Below, piece after piece: positions 44,106 through 53,606 of a DNA stretch of 64,000 nucleotides. Below the pieces are notes generated by a model. The model made no database searches. It saw only the letters and a program-made list of their open reading frames with translations, and had not been told where the DNA came from. This DNA is from Terribacillus halophilus (GTDB taxonomy: Bacteria; Bacillota; Bacilli; Bacillales; Amphibacillaceae). The DNA lies in contig NZ_LT727828.1 in assembly GCF_900162685.1 (NCBI RefSeq), positions 2,452,588-2,516,587 of the forward strand, read 5' to 3'. The translations under genes were made by a program, and so were the position numbers. The first letter of the stretch is position 1. Every line of letters starts with the position of its first letter.

Positions 44106-44696
44106 TTAATTATGCGCAACTTTTCCAGCCGCGTCTTCTACCATTCTTAAAAAATATCCCATTAATCTTGTATCTTTCGTCAGCTCTGGGTGGAAGGCAG
44201 TTGCTAAATAATGACGATCTCTCGCCGCTACGATGCGTCCAGTATCTTCACTTAATATCTCGACACCGTCTCCTGCTTCGAGAATATAAGGAGCTCGAAT
44301 AAATACTGCTGGAAAGTCCTCCGCTACACCTTTAATGGCAAGGTCTGCTTCGAAGCTGTCCACTTGCCGCCCGAAAGCATTTCGCTCGACGGTCATATCC
44401 ATCAGACCAAGATGGCTGGATTCTTGATTATGAATCTGTTTGGCCAACAGAATCATCCCAGCACAAGTCCCGAAGATTGGTTTGCCCGAAGCCCCAAAAG
44501 CGCGTAACGGCTCCAAGAAGTTGTACCGATCAATCAGTCTGCGCATCGCAGTACTTTCACCACCAGGCAAAATCAATCCATCCAAATCAGCTAGCTGTTC
44601 CACACGTTTCACTAGAACCGCTTCAGCCCCAACAGCTTTTACTGTTCGCACATGCTCCGCTACCGCTCCTTGAAGTGCTAAAACACCGATTTTCAT
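44106..44696 (-). CDS. pdxT: Pyridoxal 5'-phosphate synthase glutaminase subunit
   Basis: A 196-residue class I glutaminase, the expected length. [13 protein letters not shown] and [15 protein letters not shown] lead to the nucleophile Cys in [11 protein letters not shown]; the catalytic His/Glu lie in TAFHPELT. It releases ammonia from glutamine for PdxS in the PLP synthase complex. It lies 17 bp after pdxS on the same strand. Confidence 0.97.
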   Translation of the reverse strand: MKIGVLALQGAVAEHVRTVKAVGAEAVLVKRVEQLADLDGLILPGGESTAMRRLIDRYNFLEPLRAFGASGKPIFGTCAGMILLAKQIHNQESSHLGLMDMTVERNAFGRQVDSFEADLAIKGVAEDFPAVFIRAPYILEAGDGVEILSEDTGRIVAARDRHYLATAFHPELTKDTRLMGYFLRMVEDAAGKVAHN

Positions 44697-44713
44697 GATA
44701 TAATCTCCTTCCT

Positions 44714-45598
44714 TTACCAGCCGCGCTCCTGCATTCTGTTTTCTGGAGATAAGCTTGCGATATCAATACCTTTCATCGGTGTGCCAAGCCCTTTGGAAAG
44801 TTCAGCAATCAGCTTGTAATCTTGGTAATGTGTTGTTGCTTCTACGATTGCTTTAGCGAATTTCGCTGGGTTATCAGATTTAAAAATACCAGATCCGACA
44901 AAGACACCATCTGCTCCGAGCTGCATCATCAAAGCCGCATCAGCAGGAGTTGCCACGCCGCCAGCAGCAAAGTTTACAACAGGAAGTTTGCCAGCTTCAC
45001 GGATCTGAAGCAATACTTCGTAAGGCGCTCCTATTTCTTTCGCAAATGTCATTACTTCATCCAAGTCCATGGAAGTCAATTTGCGAACTTGCGACTGCAC
45101 CATACGCATGTGCCGAACAGCTTCGACAATATTGCCTGTTCCCGGCTCCCCTTTCGTCCGCAGCATAGAAGCACCTTCCCCAATACGGCGCGCAGCTTCA
45201 CCAAGATCACGGCTTCCGCATACGAATGGTACCGTGAAATCACGTTTGTTCAAATGATACTGTTCGTCTGCCGGTGTAAGCACTTCACTTTCATCTATGT
45301 AATCCACACCCATTGATTCTAATACGCGAGCTTCTACGATATGCCCGATACGAGCCTTTGCCATGACAGGAATAGATACAGCATTCAATACTTCTTCTAC
45401 AATTGTCGGATCCGCCATCCGCGCAACACCGCCAGCAGCACGAATATCAGAAGGTACACGCTCCAGTGCCATAACTGCTACTGCACCAGATTCCTCTGCA
45501 ATTTTCGCTTGCTCGGCATTTACGACATCCATGATGACGCCACCCTTTTGCATTTCTGCCATTCCTCGTTTGACTAAATCTGTACCTGTTTTCGCCAT
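44714..45598 (-). CDS. pdxS: Pyridoxal 5'-phosphate synthase lyase subunit
   Basis: A 294-residue TIM-barrel enzyme, exactly the usual length, from the ATG at 45598 after GGGGGAG. The two essential lysines lie in [11 protein letters not shown] and [12 protein letters not shown]. It builds PLP directly from ribose 5-phosphate, glyceraldehyde 3-phosphate and ammonia. First gene of pdxST. A likely promoter is TTGTTA, 18 bases, TATACC in the upstream region. Confidence 0.98.
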   Translation of the reverse strand: MAKTGTDLVKRGMAEMQKGGVIMDVVNAEQAKIAEESGAVAVMALERVPSDIRAAGGVARMADPTIVEEVLNAVSIPVMAKARIGHIVEARVLESMGVDYIDESEVLTPADEQYHLNKRDFTVPFVCGSRDLGEAARRIGEGASMLRTKGEPGTGNIVEAVRHMRMVQSQVRKLTSMDLDEVMTFAKEIGAPYEVLLQIREAGKLPVVNFAAGGVATPADAALMMQLGADGVFVGSGIFKSDNPAKFAKAIVEATTHYQDYKLIAELSKGLGTPMKGIDIASLSPENRMQERGW

Positions 45599-46005
45599 GT
45601 TGACTCCCCCTGCTCTTTTTCCGTTGTCGGAAAAGTTTGATAGGTACATTGTACATAGTTAAGGGGTATAACACGCAATAGATGAGTATAACAATGTAAC
45701 GCAACATTTATAGATCAGCTATGTACTGTTCTTTCTATTAACATGGTCTTTCCAATTGCTTTTGTTAGATTAGCTTGTCCCAATAGAAAAACACCTCAAA
45801 GTTTTATTTCGGATAATACAATCCGTTTAAAACTTAAAGGTGTTTTCAGTTTAGGAGAAAACCTCTTTTGACTATTGCTTTCATCTTCTATGGACTTTTG
45901 CTTGCACTAGAGTGTGAGAAAGAAGGAGTTACAGTTTAGCATCTAACTTTCGCTGTTTATAGTTACGAATTCAGAACGAAATGAAACGAACTATAACCTG
46001 CCTAC
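45599..46005. other. Gene-free stretch between pdxS and the SDR gene
   Basis: About 407 bp with no credible gene. It holds the pdxST promoter region next to pdxS and the long hairpin at 45788-45846. The 150 bp nearest the dehydrogenase gene show no feature I can support. Confidence 0.6.
45788..45846. other. 59-nt long hairpin
   Basis: AAAACACCT...AAAGTTTTA pairs with TAAAACTT...AGGTGTTTT, and an inner CGGAT/ATCCG helix closes the loop. On the minus strand, about 160 nt downstream of the dehydrogenase stop, it is followed by a short T run, so it may be that operon's terminator. Confidence 0.55.
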
Positions 46006-46740
46006 TCAAATGACCGGTTTAACGACCAGTTCGCTTACATCAACAATATCTGGCTGTTCAAGCGCATACATGATAGCACGGGCAATAGCCGTCGCTGGCA
46101 GTGCAATACGCCGGTATTCCTTCATAACTTCCCTTGCCTCGTTGTCTGTAATGCTTTCCGCTAGTTCTGATTCCGTTACTCCTGGCGATACAAGTGTCAC
46201 GCGGATGCCTTGCCCCGCAGTTTCCAGCCGTAATCCCTCTGATATGGCGCGTACAGCATATTTAGTCGCGCAATAAACAGCAGCTGTAGGACTCACTTCA
46301 TAGGCGCCGATAGATGCTATGTTAATGAAATGCCCAAATCCTTGTTTTTTCATAATCGGAAGCCCTGCAGCAATTCCATGGAGTACTCCGCGAATATTGA
46401 CATCGATCATACGGTTCCATTCTTCAATCTTCAAAGATTCCAGCGGAGAGAGCGGCATCACACCAGCATTGTTAATAACAGCGTCCACTCGTCCGAAACG
46501 ACTTTGTGCTGTGTTAAGAAACTCCTGCATCTGTTCCAAATCTGTCACGTCAAGCTGTTGAACTGCTACAGTACCACCTTCTGCCCGAATATCTGAAGCC
46601 AGTGCCTCTAGTCTCTCCACTCGCCTTGCTCCAATTACAAGTTGAGCCCCTTGACTTGCAAGAAGCCGCGCTGCTGTTTTACCAATTCCGCTGCTTGCTC
46701 CTGTAATCACAACCACTTTCCCACGAAGTAATGACATCAT
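46006..46740 (-). CDS. Short-chain dehydrogenase/reductase
   Basis: A 244-residue classical SDR. TGASSGIGKTA (cofactor), GARRVERL (basic residues after beta-2, favouring NADP), NNAGVMPLSPL, Ser in NIASIGAYEV, Tyr/Lys in YCATKYAV and VSPGVTESEL are present. It resembles YdfG-like serine/3-hydroxy acid dehydrogenases. It overlaps the Atu4866-like gene by four bases (ATGA) and has its own GGGAG site. The pair is divergent from an AraC regulator. Confidence 0.9.
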   Translation of the reverse strand: MMSLLRGKVVVITGASSGIGKTAARLLASQGAQLVIGARRVERLEALASDIRAEGGTVAVQQLDVTDLEQMQEFLNTAQSRFGRVDAVINNAGVMPLSPLESLKIEEWNRMIDVNIRGVLHGIAAGLPIMKKQGFGHFINIASIGAYEVSPTAAVYCATKYAVRAISEGLRLETAGQGIRVTLVSPGVTESELAESITDNEAREVMKEYRRIALPATAIARAIMYALEQPDIVDVSELVVKPVI

Positions 46741-47012
46741 TTCTTGCTCCCTTCCCTGTTTTCTTCCCGCTTGAGCACCATACCGGCATGGTATAGTACC
46801 CCGTTGATGAAGTCTCCGTCCGCAGTAAAACCTGTATCATCAATATATTCGATATGATCGCCTTTCATCGTATAACTTCCTTGATAGGCGCTTTTGCGGT
46901 TACCGCGGGCTTCATCGTATCGACCGTTCAGAAGTAACTCATGTCGAATATGACCGTCTGCCGTTACCCACATGCCGACATAAGGATGAGCATTTCTATG
47001 TTCTTTTTTCAT
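46737..47012 (-). CDS. Atu4866-family small protein (91 aa)
   Basis: A 91-residue protein: YVGMWVTADGHIRHELLLNG, RYDEARGNRKSAYQGSYTMK and IEYIDDTGFTADGDFINGVL give a small beta-barrel typical of the Atu4866 family, usually found next to short-chain dehydrogenases. Function is unknown. The ATG at 47012 follows AAAGGAGA. It forms a two-gene operon with the dehydrogenase. Confidence 0.82.
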   Translation of the reverse strand: MKKEHRNAHPYVGMWVTADGHIRHELLLNGRYDEARGNRKSAYQGSYTMKGDHIEYIDDTGFTADGDFINGVLYHAGMVLKREENREGSKK

Positions 47013-47235
47013 TACACTATCTCCTTTCACTGATCAAGAATGATACTTGAATGATAATAGAGCCGGTAACAGAAACATCCTCCCGCTACAAAGTTTCTGA
47101 CCACAATTTCATTATGAATTGTTACGAATAGAGAGCGGTATTCGGAAGCTACATGATGATTGCCTAATCCTCCAATAAACTATAATATGTAGAACAAGAG
47201 CAAAAAAACATTTAATGGAAATGGGGGAGTTGTTA

Positions 47236-48117
47236 TTGCACAGAACGAAGGAACTAGCAGCGTCAATAGAGAAAAGTGCAACAGCAGATGGAACACATAA
47301 TACATCTATACCTGGCTTACAGCTTATTCGAGCTTCTCGAATCTCTGATCCTGTATACGCTGTTTATGAACCTTCCCTATGTGTCGTGGCCCAAGGCTCA
47401 AAGATGGTGATGCTAGGAGATGAAAGCTATACATACGATTCGGCCAGTTATTTGACTGCTTCTGTTCATCTGCCAATCACAGGGCAAGTAGTAAAGGCTT
47501 CACCGGAAAGTCCTTATTTAAGTGTAAGTTTACAGCTTGATATGAATTTAGTTTTAGAAGTGCTTCAATCCTCAAATCAAATTACCCAAGACCAATCCCC
47601 AAGTCGTGGTCTAGTCATCAATCGGGTAGACAACTCGCTTATCGAAGCAGTGCTGCGGCTCATCAAGCTACTGGAAACCCCGCAGGATATACCAGTACTT
47701 GGCACCAGTATTAAGCGAGAAATTATATACCGTGTTCTGCAGCATGATTACAATGATTCCATGAAACATTTTGCGCTTGCAGGTAGTCAGGGGCAGCGAA
47801 TTGCGAAGGTGATTGGAATGCTGAACCGAAAATTTGTCCAGCCGCTAAAGGTAAATGAATTGGCGAAAGAAGCCAGTATGAGCTCTTCATCATTTTATAG
47901 CCATTTTAAAGAGATAACAGGCATGAGCCCCGTCCAGTACCAGAAACAACTCCGTCTGCAGGAAGCACGCCGATTGCTCTTAACAGAAAACCTGGAAGCA
48001 GCTGAGGCTGCGTTCCAGGTAGGGTATGAAAGTCCATCACATTTCAGCCGAGAATACAGCCGAAAATTCGGTCTGTCGCCTATTAAAGACATACGGCGTC
48101 TGCGGGAATTGTTATAA
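47236..48117 (+). CDS. AraC-family regulator (AraC_N type)
   Basis: About 293 residues from TTG 47236, six bases after GGGGGAG; the ATG at 47215 lacks a ribosome site. The N-terminal cupin-like AraC_N domain contains VYEPSLCVVAQGSKMVMLGD and ASVHLPITGQVVKASPESPY. The C-terminal double HTH has VNELAKEASMSSSSFYSHFK and FQVGYESPSHFSREYSRKFG. This subtype commonly sits opposite the dehydrogenase it activates. Here that is the Atu4866-SDR pair. Confidence 0.9.
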   Translation: MHRTKELAASIEKSATADGTHNTSIPGLQLIRASRISDPVYAVYEPSLCVVAQGSKMVMLGDESYTYDSASYLTASVHLPITGQVVKASPESPYLSVSLQLDMNLVLEVLQSSNQITQDQSPSRGLVINRVDNSLIEAVLRLIKLLETPQDIPVLGTSIKREIIYRVLQHDYNDSMKHFALAGSQGQRIAKVIGMLNRKFVQPLKVNELAKEASMSSSSFYSHFKEITGMSPVQYQKQLRLQEARRLLLTENLEAAEAAFQVGYESPSHFSREYSRKFGLSPIKDIRRLRELL

Positions 48118-48166
48118 GAAAATGGGATTACTGGTATCCTGTATTAATGATGCAACTAAAAAAAAA

Positions 48167-48207
48167 AAACCAAACGGCACTGTAATTTAAGCAGTACCGT
48201 TTGGTTT
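48167..48207. terminator. Bidirectional terminator
   Basis: AAACCAAACGGCACTG and CAGTACCGTTTGGTTT pair with one mismatch around a nine-base loop, with an A tract on the left that reads as T on the minus strand. Confidence 0.85.
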
Positions 48208-48252
48208 GACTCTTTAAGCAAACATAATAAAGTTCTTTGAACCTACATCACG

Positions 48253-49158
48253 TCATTCAGCTCTCGACTCTGTCTCGTCTGTCATCACATCATACTCACT
48301 ATTCTGCCGTATCAAAAACAGCAGTACTCCAATCAAAGCAATCGCCCCGCCTGTAAACTGAAGCAAAGTCAATTTTTCACCTAACAGCCAAACGGCAAGA
48401 AGCGTTGCGCCTACAGGTTCACCTAGCACACTCATGGATATGGCAGTAGTATTTACATAGTTTAATAGCAGATTAAAGATGACATGTGCTATTGTTGGGA
48501 AAATAGCCAATAAGATGAAGATTTTCCATTCATCAAAGTTATAACCGCGAATTGGAATGCCTGCTGCAAGATTATAGATATTCAGCCACACAGCTGCTGA
48601 TAAGAAGACACAAAAACTGTAGATCCAGTGTGATACTTTCTTTACATTATTCTGTCCAATCAGCAAATACGCAACGACAGCAATAACACTGCAGAAAGAC
48701 AGCAAATCCCCGATCAAAACCGTTGATGATTGCAAACCAAAGTCTCCCCAACCAACCATCACAACACCTACAATGGAAATACAGATTGTCGCGATAACAG
48801 TTTTTGATGCTTTCTCTTTATATAAAAAAAATCCTCCAGCCATTGCGACGATCGGCTGAAGAGAAAGAATAATAGTAGAGCTCGCCACAGTTGTCAGCTT
48901 TAAAGAACTGAACCAAAGTGCAAAATGTGCCGCCAAGCAAGCGCCTGACAAGACGAAAAATAATGCTTCTCTGCTGCCAATTTTCTTAAATTCTTTTCTA
49001 CTCATCCAAACAACTGGCAAAAGAAAAAAGCAGGCCAAGTACATACGATTCATACTGAGAATCGTGGCTGGTGCATCAGACCACTTCACGAAAATAGCTG
49101 CAAAAGAGATGGCAATAATAGAAATGACTAAAAGAATGGCAACCCGGTTCGACTGCAC
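48253..49158 (-). CDS. EamA/DMT-superfamily transporter
   Basis: A 301-residue membrane protein with ten helices in two EamA repeats. FAAIFVKWSDAPATILSMNR and LSGACLAAHFALWFSSLKLT lie in the first; AHVIFNLLLNYVNTTAISMS and LGEPVGATLLAVWLLGEKLT in the second. Members export amino acids or metabolites; the substrate is unknown. GTG start at 49158 after GAGGAGGG. Confidence 0.9.
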   Translation of the reverse strand: MQSNRVAILLVISIIAISFAAIFVKWSDAPATILSMNRMYLACFFLLPVVWMSRKEFKKIGSREALFFVLSGACLAAHFALWFSSLKLTTVASSTIILSLQPIVAMAGGFFLYKEKASKTVIATICISIVGVVMVGWGDFGLQSSTVLIGDLLSFCSVIAVVAYLLIGQNNVKKVSHWIYSFCVFLSAAVWLNIYNLAAGIPIRGYNFDEWKIFILLAIFPTIAHVIFNLLLNYVNTTAISMSVLGEPVGATLLAVWLLGEKLTLLQFTGGAIALIGVLLFLIRQNSEYDVMTDETESRAE

Positions 49159-49223
49159 AGCGAACCCTCCTCACTTCTGATTGGAATATTTAGTTTGTTA
49201 GTTAGCTTGATTATTTGTTTAGT

Positions 49224-49252
49224 AATCCCTAACAACTCTGTATTTAGGGATT
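49224..49252. other. Hairpin in the EamA leader region
   Basis: AATCCCTAA and TTAGGGATT pair around an 11-base loop, between the lipA terminator and the transporter gene. It is not followed by a T run. Confidence 0.45.
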
Positions 49253-49269
49253 GTGTATGTACCAATAGC

Positions 49270-49300
49270 AAAGGAACATACCGACCAGGCATGTTCCTTT
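49270..49300 (-). terminator. Terminator of lipM-lipA
   Basis: AAAGGAACAT pairs with ATGTTCCTTT around an 11-base loop just after the lipA stop codon. Confidence 0.78.
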
Positions 49301-49303
49301 GTC

Positions 49304-50227
49304 TTATTGCGCACAGCCGCCAAACTGACGCTGTCTCGCTTCTGGATTTACTTGTTCGTCTGCGTGATAGGAGGAACGGACCATAGGGCCTGCTTCGCAA
49401 TGGCTGAAGCCTTTTTGCAGTGCAATTTCCTTTAGTTCCGCGAATTCATCTGGATGATAGTATTTCTGTACTTTCAAGTGCTTGAAAGATGGCTGTAAGT
49501 ATTGGCCAATTGTCATAATATCCACACGGTGTTCCCGCAAATCATCCATCGCTTGAATGATTTCTTCTTTTGTCTCACCTAAACCAAGCATGATGCTGGA
49601 TTTGGTCGGCACATCGGGTGCAATTGTTTTTACGCGGTCAAGCAATTCAAGTGAACGATCGTATGTGGCGCGGTGACGAACGGACGGCGTAAGTCGACGC
49701 ACTGTTTCAATATTATGGTTAAAGATATCCGGTTTGCTATCCATTAAAGTTTTAATGCTTTCGTATGTACCTTTCATATCAGATGGCAATACTTCAACCG
49801 TTGTATTCGGCATCTTACGGTGAATTGCACGTACCGTTTCTGCAAACACTGCGGAACCGCCATCTTCCAGATCATCACGTGCAACAGCTGTTACGACTGC
49901 ATGACGCAGTCCCATTTTAGCAACAGAATCAGCAACTCGCTCGGGCTCGGCCCAATCAAGCTCTGTTGGTTTGCCAGATGTGACAGCACAAAATCGGCAG
50001 CCTCTTGTACATATGGAGCCTAGAATCATAAATGTCGCTGTTTTACGTACAGACCAGCATTCATAAATATTCGGACATTTTGCTTCTTCACATACCGTAT
50101 GTAAGTTCATTTCACGCATCATTTTCTTTAAATCCATATAATCTTCGTTCGTATTGAAATCAATCTTCAGCCATTCCGGTTTGCGGAGCATGCCTTCCCG
50201 CCGCTCTGCCATTGTTTTTTTTACCAT
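49304..50227 (-). CDS. lipA: Lipoyl synthase
   Basis: A 307-residue radical-SAM enzyme. The auxiliary cluster motif is [12 protein letters not shown] near residue 46 and the radical-SAM cluster motif CTRGCRFC near 73. A C-terminal RSSYHADEQ holds the Ser ligand. It inserts two sulfurs into octanoyl-protein to form lipoate. The start follows AAGGAGG. It is 12 bp downstream of lipM, an operon for making lipoate de novo. Confidence 0.97.
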   Translation of the reverse strand: MVKKTMAERREGMLRKPEWLKIDFNTNEDYMDLKKMMREMNLHTVCEEAKCPNIYECWSVRKTATFMILGSICTRGCRFCAVTSGKPTELDWAEPERVADSVAKMGLRHAVVTAVARDDLEDGGSAVFAETVRAIHRKMPNTTVEVLPSDMKGTYESIKTLMDSKPDIFNHNIETVRRLTPSVRHRATYDRSLELLDRVKTIAPDVPTKSSIMLGLGETKEEIIQAMDDLREHRVDIMTIGQYLQPSFKHLKVQKYYHPDEFAELKEIALQKGFSHCEAGPMVRSSYHADEQVNPEARQRQFGGCAQ

Positions 50228-50239
50228 TTCCGTTCCTCC

Positions 50240-51052
50240 TTAACGTGCATATAAGAATTCGTGATTCTGGTATTTTTCCTTCGCTAGCTGTTCAATTGCT
50301 TCTAGTTGGTCTGCTGACAACTCCAATCTTTCAAACGTTACACCCAATCCTTTTTGAAAACCGTCTAAAAATGCAGCCCGTATATCTTCGATAGTCATAT
50401 CCGACGGAATAAATTCCTGCAAACTAGCTGCCTTTTTGGCGAAACTTTTGTAAGTACGTTCTTTCACTCGTTCATTGGGGTAGATAAATAATTCCAATAG
50501 ATCCTCCAGATCAAGCCAAATTGGAATTGATCCATGCTGGAGGATGACACCTCTCTGTCGTGTCTGTGCACTGCCGGCCGTTTTTCTTCCGTCAACATTG
50601 ATTTCATACCAAGAAGCTTCTTCAAAGCAATTCGCTGTACCTTTCGGCTTGGAATCAGCCGGTATAGCGAACTCCGCTTTTATACCAAGATTCGCAAAAC
50701 CAAGCAGCAGTCCCTCTGATAAAACCTTGTATGCTTCTTTGATGGTCGATGGCATGCCAGGGTAATCTTCGGAAACAATCATGCTATACGTCAGTTCGTT
50801 ATGGTGCAGGACAGCCTGTCCGCCAGTTGGACGGCGCACCAATTCAAATCCTCGTCTTTGGATTTCTTCCAAATCAAATCGCTTTTTTGTCTTTTGAAAA
50901 TAGCCTATCGAAAAACCTCCAGGCTTCCACCCATAAAAACGTAATACTGGGGCGATCTGTCCCTCTCGGTGCCATTGCATCAGCATATCATCAGCTGCCA
51001 TGTTAAAGGCTGGCGTATGATCACCGTCGTCCCAGAAAACCCAATTCCGCAC
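50240..51052 (-). CDS. lipM: Octanoyltransferase LipM
   Basis: A 270-residue member of the biotin/lipoate ligase-like transferases. FNMAADDMLMQWH, LRFYGWKPGGFSIGYFQ, RRPTGGQAVLHHNELTYSM and GRKTAGSAQTRQRGVILQHG are characteristic. The catalytic Cys lies in GTANCFEEASWYEI. LipM moves octanoate from acyl-carrier protein to GcvH. Co-transcription with lipA supports this over the amidotransferase LipL. No own T-run terminator. Confidence 0.93.
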   Translation of the reverse strand: MRNWVFWDDGDHTPAFNMAADDMLMQWHREGQIAPVLRFYGWKPGGFSIGYFQKTKKRFDLEEIQRRGFELVRRPTGGQAVLHHNELTYSMIVSEDYPGMPSTIKEAYKVLSEGLLLGFANLGIKAEFAIPADSKPKGTANCFEEASWYEINVDGRKTAGSAQTRQRGVILQHGSIPIWLDLEDLLELFIYPNERVKERTYKSFAKKAASLQEFIPSDMTIEDIRAAFLDGFQKGLGVTFERLELSADQLEAIEQLAKEKYQNHEFLYAR

Positions 51053-51260
51053 ATTGTCACCTTCTTAGTTTAAAAAGTTCAAATAATCTTAACAATTCTC
51101 ATTTTAGCTCCCGTTAAGCGCAATTCGCAACCGCTTTCTCAAAACCCGACTATTATACTAGGATAATTGTACCTTTTCTTCCATGGAAATTTTTATCATA
51201 ATGTGAACGTTAATAAATCCTATACTGGTTTTCTTCTACACGCCAAATCTCCCAGCTCAT

Positions 51261-51301
51261 GGACAAGAAGACCGTCAATATAATTGACGGTCTTCTTGTC
51301 C
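51261..51301. terminator. 19-bp hairpin after yxjG
   Basis: GGACAAGAAGACCGTCAAT pairs with ATTGACGGTCTTCTTGTCC almost without loop, immediately after the yxjG stop. No T run follows, so it may be a transcript-end barrier rather than a classical terminator. Confidence 0.65.
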
Positions 51302-52408
51302 TTACTTGTCTGCCCACACAGTATTCGCAACATCCACAATAAAGCGCAGCTTATCCCACTGCTGTTCTTCTGTTAGTTTGTTGCCATGATGTGTGGAAGC
51401 AAAGCCGCATTGCGGGCTCAGGCAAATTTGATCTAGCGGTACGTATTTTGCTGCCTCTTCAATACGTTTAATGATATAATCTTTATCTTCCAACTCACCA
51501 AACTTGGATGTTACAACTCCTATTACTACCCTTGCTCCTCCTTCTGGAATGTAAGCAAGCGGTTCAAACGAGCCAGAACGCTCATCATCGTATTCTAAAA
51601 AGAACCCGTCTACTTTTTCCTTCGCCAGCAGATCTTTGGCAATAAGATCATAGCTGCCACCAAAAGCATAAGTAGAGCGATAGTTTCCGCGGCACAGATG
51701 AGTTGTCACTGCCAAATCTTCTGGTTTGCCTTCCAACACACCATTAATGACCCGGCGTGCTAGATCAATTAGAAATTCCCTGGAATGTTCTCCACTTAGT
51801 TTTAAATCAGGTGAAGATAATCCCGCGATATATACGTCATCCAGCTGTAAATAACGGACACCGGCATCATAGAACGCTTGAATTGCGTCACGATAAGCTT
51901 GAATCACATCAACAGCAAAATCTTCAATATCAGGATAAACACTGCGATCACGGATATCTTCATGGAAAAGCTGGTTCGGACTTGGAATCGTCTGCTTTGC
52001 AACTGCACGACCGTCTACAATTTCATGGAAAACCTTATAATCTTCGACAAATGGATGATTGGGATTAAAGGAGACTTTTCCTGTGTTTTTAATATTGTAG
52101 CGTTCTGTTTCCTCACCTTTGAATAGATATCCTGTGTCCGGAATATACCCAGTAATACCATTCAAATTTTCCAGAAAATCAGTGTGCCAGAATCTTCTGC
52201 GGAATTCCCCGTCTGTTACAAGCTCCAGACCTACTTCGATTTGTTTATCAACAATACGCTTAATTTCTGTTGTTTCAATCGTACGAAGTTCTTTCTGGCT
52301 GATATCGCCATCCTTAAACTGCTGTCTCGCTTTGTGCAGGCTTTCCGGGCGCAGTAAGCTCCCTACGTGATCCGCTCTGAATGGTGCTGTTTTCGTTGTC
52401 GTTGTCAT
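51302..52408 (-). CDS. yxjG: YxjG-type methionine synthase (MetE C-terminal-like)
   Basis: A 368-residue protein equivalent to the catalytic half of cobalamin-independent methionine synthase. FRADHVGSLLRPESL and VTDGEFRRRFWHTDFL at the N-terminus, and the zinc ligands in THLCRGN and LSPQCGFAST. YxjG/YxjH proteins methylate homocysteine using an unconventional methyl donor. The ATG at 52408 is seven bases after GGGAGA and overlaps metC by 14 bases or so. It is the third gene of the S-box-controlled metI-metC-yxjG operon. Confidence 0.9.
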   Translation of the reverse strand: MTTTTKTAPFRADHVGSLLRPESLHKARQQFKDGDISQKELRTIETTEIKRIVDKQIEVGLELVTDGEFRRRFWHTDFLENLNGITGYIPDTGYLFKGEETERYNIKNTGKVSFNPNHPFVEDYKVFHEIVDGRAVAKQTIPSPNQLFHEDIRDRSVYPDIEDFAVDVIQAYRDAIQAFYDAGVRYLQLDDVYIAGLSSPDLKLSGEHSREFLIDLARRVINGVLEGKPEDLAVTTHLCRGNYRSTYAFGGSYDLIAKDLLAKEKVDGFFLEYDDERSGSFEPLAYIPEGGARVVIGVVTSKFGELEDKDYIIKRIEEAAKYVPLDQICLSPQCGFASTHHGNKLTEEQQWDKLRFIVDVANTVWADK

Positions 52409-52422
52409 GTTCATCTCTCCCA

Positions 52423-53595
52423 TTATGGTTTTATCGTTTCTGTTACTTGTGCTGCAGCAGCTAAAGCTTGCTGCAGGTCTTCCAGCAGATCATTTGCATG
52501 CTCCAATCCGACGGACAAACGAAGCAATCCATCTGTTATGCCTCGTTTCTTCCGCTCTGCTTCCGGCATCGCAGCATGTGACATGGAAGCTGGATACGAT
52601 AGAATCGATTCTACTGCGCCAAGACTTACAGCAAAGATTGGAATTTGCAGCTGTTCTACAAATACCTTTGCATGCTCTCTGCTCGGCAGCACAAAGGATA
52701 ATACTGCACCATTTCCACTGGCTTGCCCTGTATGTATGTCATGTCCCTGATGATTGGGCAAGCCAGGATAATACACATTTTCCACAAGCGAATGTTCAAA
52801 CAGGAAACCTGCAACTCGCTCAGCTGTGTTTGACGCTTGATGTAATCTTGCTCCTAGCGTCTTCATGCCTTGCAGCAGTAAATAGCTATCCTGGGCACCG
52901 AGTATGGCTCCAAAAGTGTTTTGAATAAATGCCAATCGGGAGCCTAGTTCTTCATCTTTTGTAATCGCCAGACCGGCAATGATGTCACTGTGACCAGACA
53001 AAAACTTTGTAGCACTATGAAGCACCACATCTACTCCCAGTGACAAAGGCTGCTGATACAGCGGCGTCAAAAATGTATTGTCCAAAAACGTTAAGCAGTC
53101 CTGCTGTCTGGCTAGCTGAACAATCGCACGGATATCTGTCACTTTTAAACAAGGATTAGAAGGTGTCTCCAGGTAGATTACTTTTGTATTCGGACGTATG
53201 GCTTCTCTTACAGCAGTCAGATCTGTCAAATCAACGAAAGAGTAACTAATCTGGAACTTTGGCAGGATTTCACTTACAAACCGGTATGTTCCCCCGTACA
53301 CATCCTCTGTCACAATGACATGATCCCCTGCAGACAGAAGCATGAAGGCAGAAGATATAGCTGCCATGCCGGATGAAAATGCTAAGGCGCGCGTGCCGCC
53401 TTCCAGCTCGGCTGCTTTTTGTTCCAATGCTTCCCGAGTCGGGTTACCAGAGCGACTGTAATCAAATGGACCAAAGCCGTCAAAGCTTTCCTGATGAAAA
53501 GTAGAAGATAAATAGATTGGCACATTCACCGCACCCGTGCGCTGTTCTCTATGTGTTCCGCGGATACATGTTGTTTCTGTTTGCTGTTTATACAT
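52423..53595 (-). CDS. metC: Cystathionine beta-lyase
   Basis: A 390-residue Cys/Met-metabolism PLP enzyme, the length of B. subtilis MetC. FDYSRSGNPTREALEQKAAE, LEGGTRALAFSSGMAAIS, TEDVYGGTYRF and PLP Lys in VLHSATKFLSGHSD are present. It cleaves cystathionine to homocysteine, pyruvate and ammonia. It lies 11 bp after metI and overlaps yxjG, so all three are one operon. Confidence 0.94.
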   Translation of the reverse strand: MYKQQTETTCIRGTHREQRTGAVNVPIYLSSTFHQESFDGFGPFDYSRSGNPTREALEQKAAELEGGTRALAFSSGMAAISSAFMLLSAGDHVIVTEDVYGGTYRFVSEILPKFQISYSFVDLTDLTAVREAIRPNTKVIYLETPSNPCLKVTDIRAIVQLARQQDCLTFLDNTFLTPLYQQPLSLGVDVVLHSATKFLSGHSDIIAGLAITKDEELGSRLAFIQNTFGAILGAQDSYLLLQGMKTLGARLHQASNTAERVAGFLFEHSLVENVYYPGLPNHQGHDIHTGQASGNGAVLSFVLPSREHAKVFVEQLQIPIFAVSLGAVESILSYPASMSHAAMPEAERKKRGITDGLLRLSVGLEHANDLLEDLQQALAAAAQVTETIKP

Positions 53596-53606
53596 AAGAT
53601 GACCTC

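Noticed and set aside
44822-45316. 164-codon frame antisense to pdxS
   Set aside because: Shadow of pdxS; no independent support.
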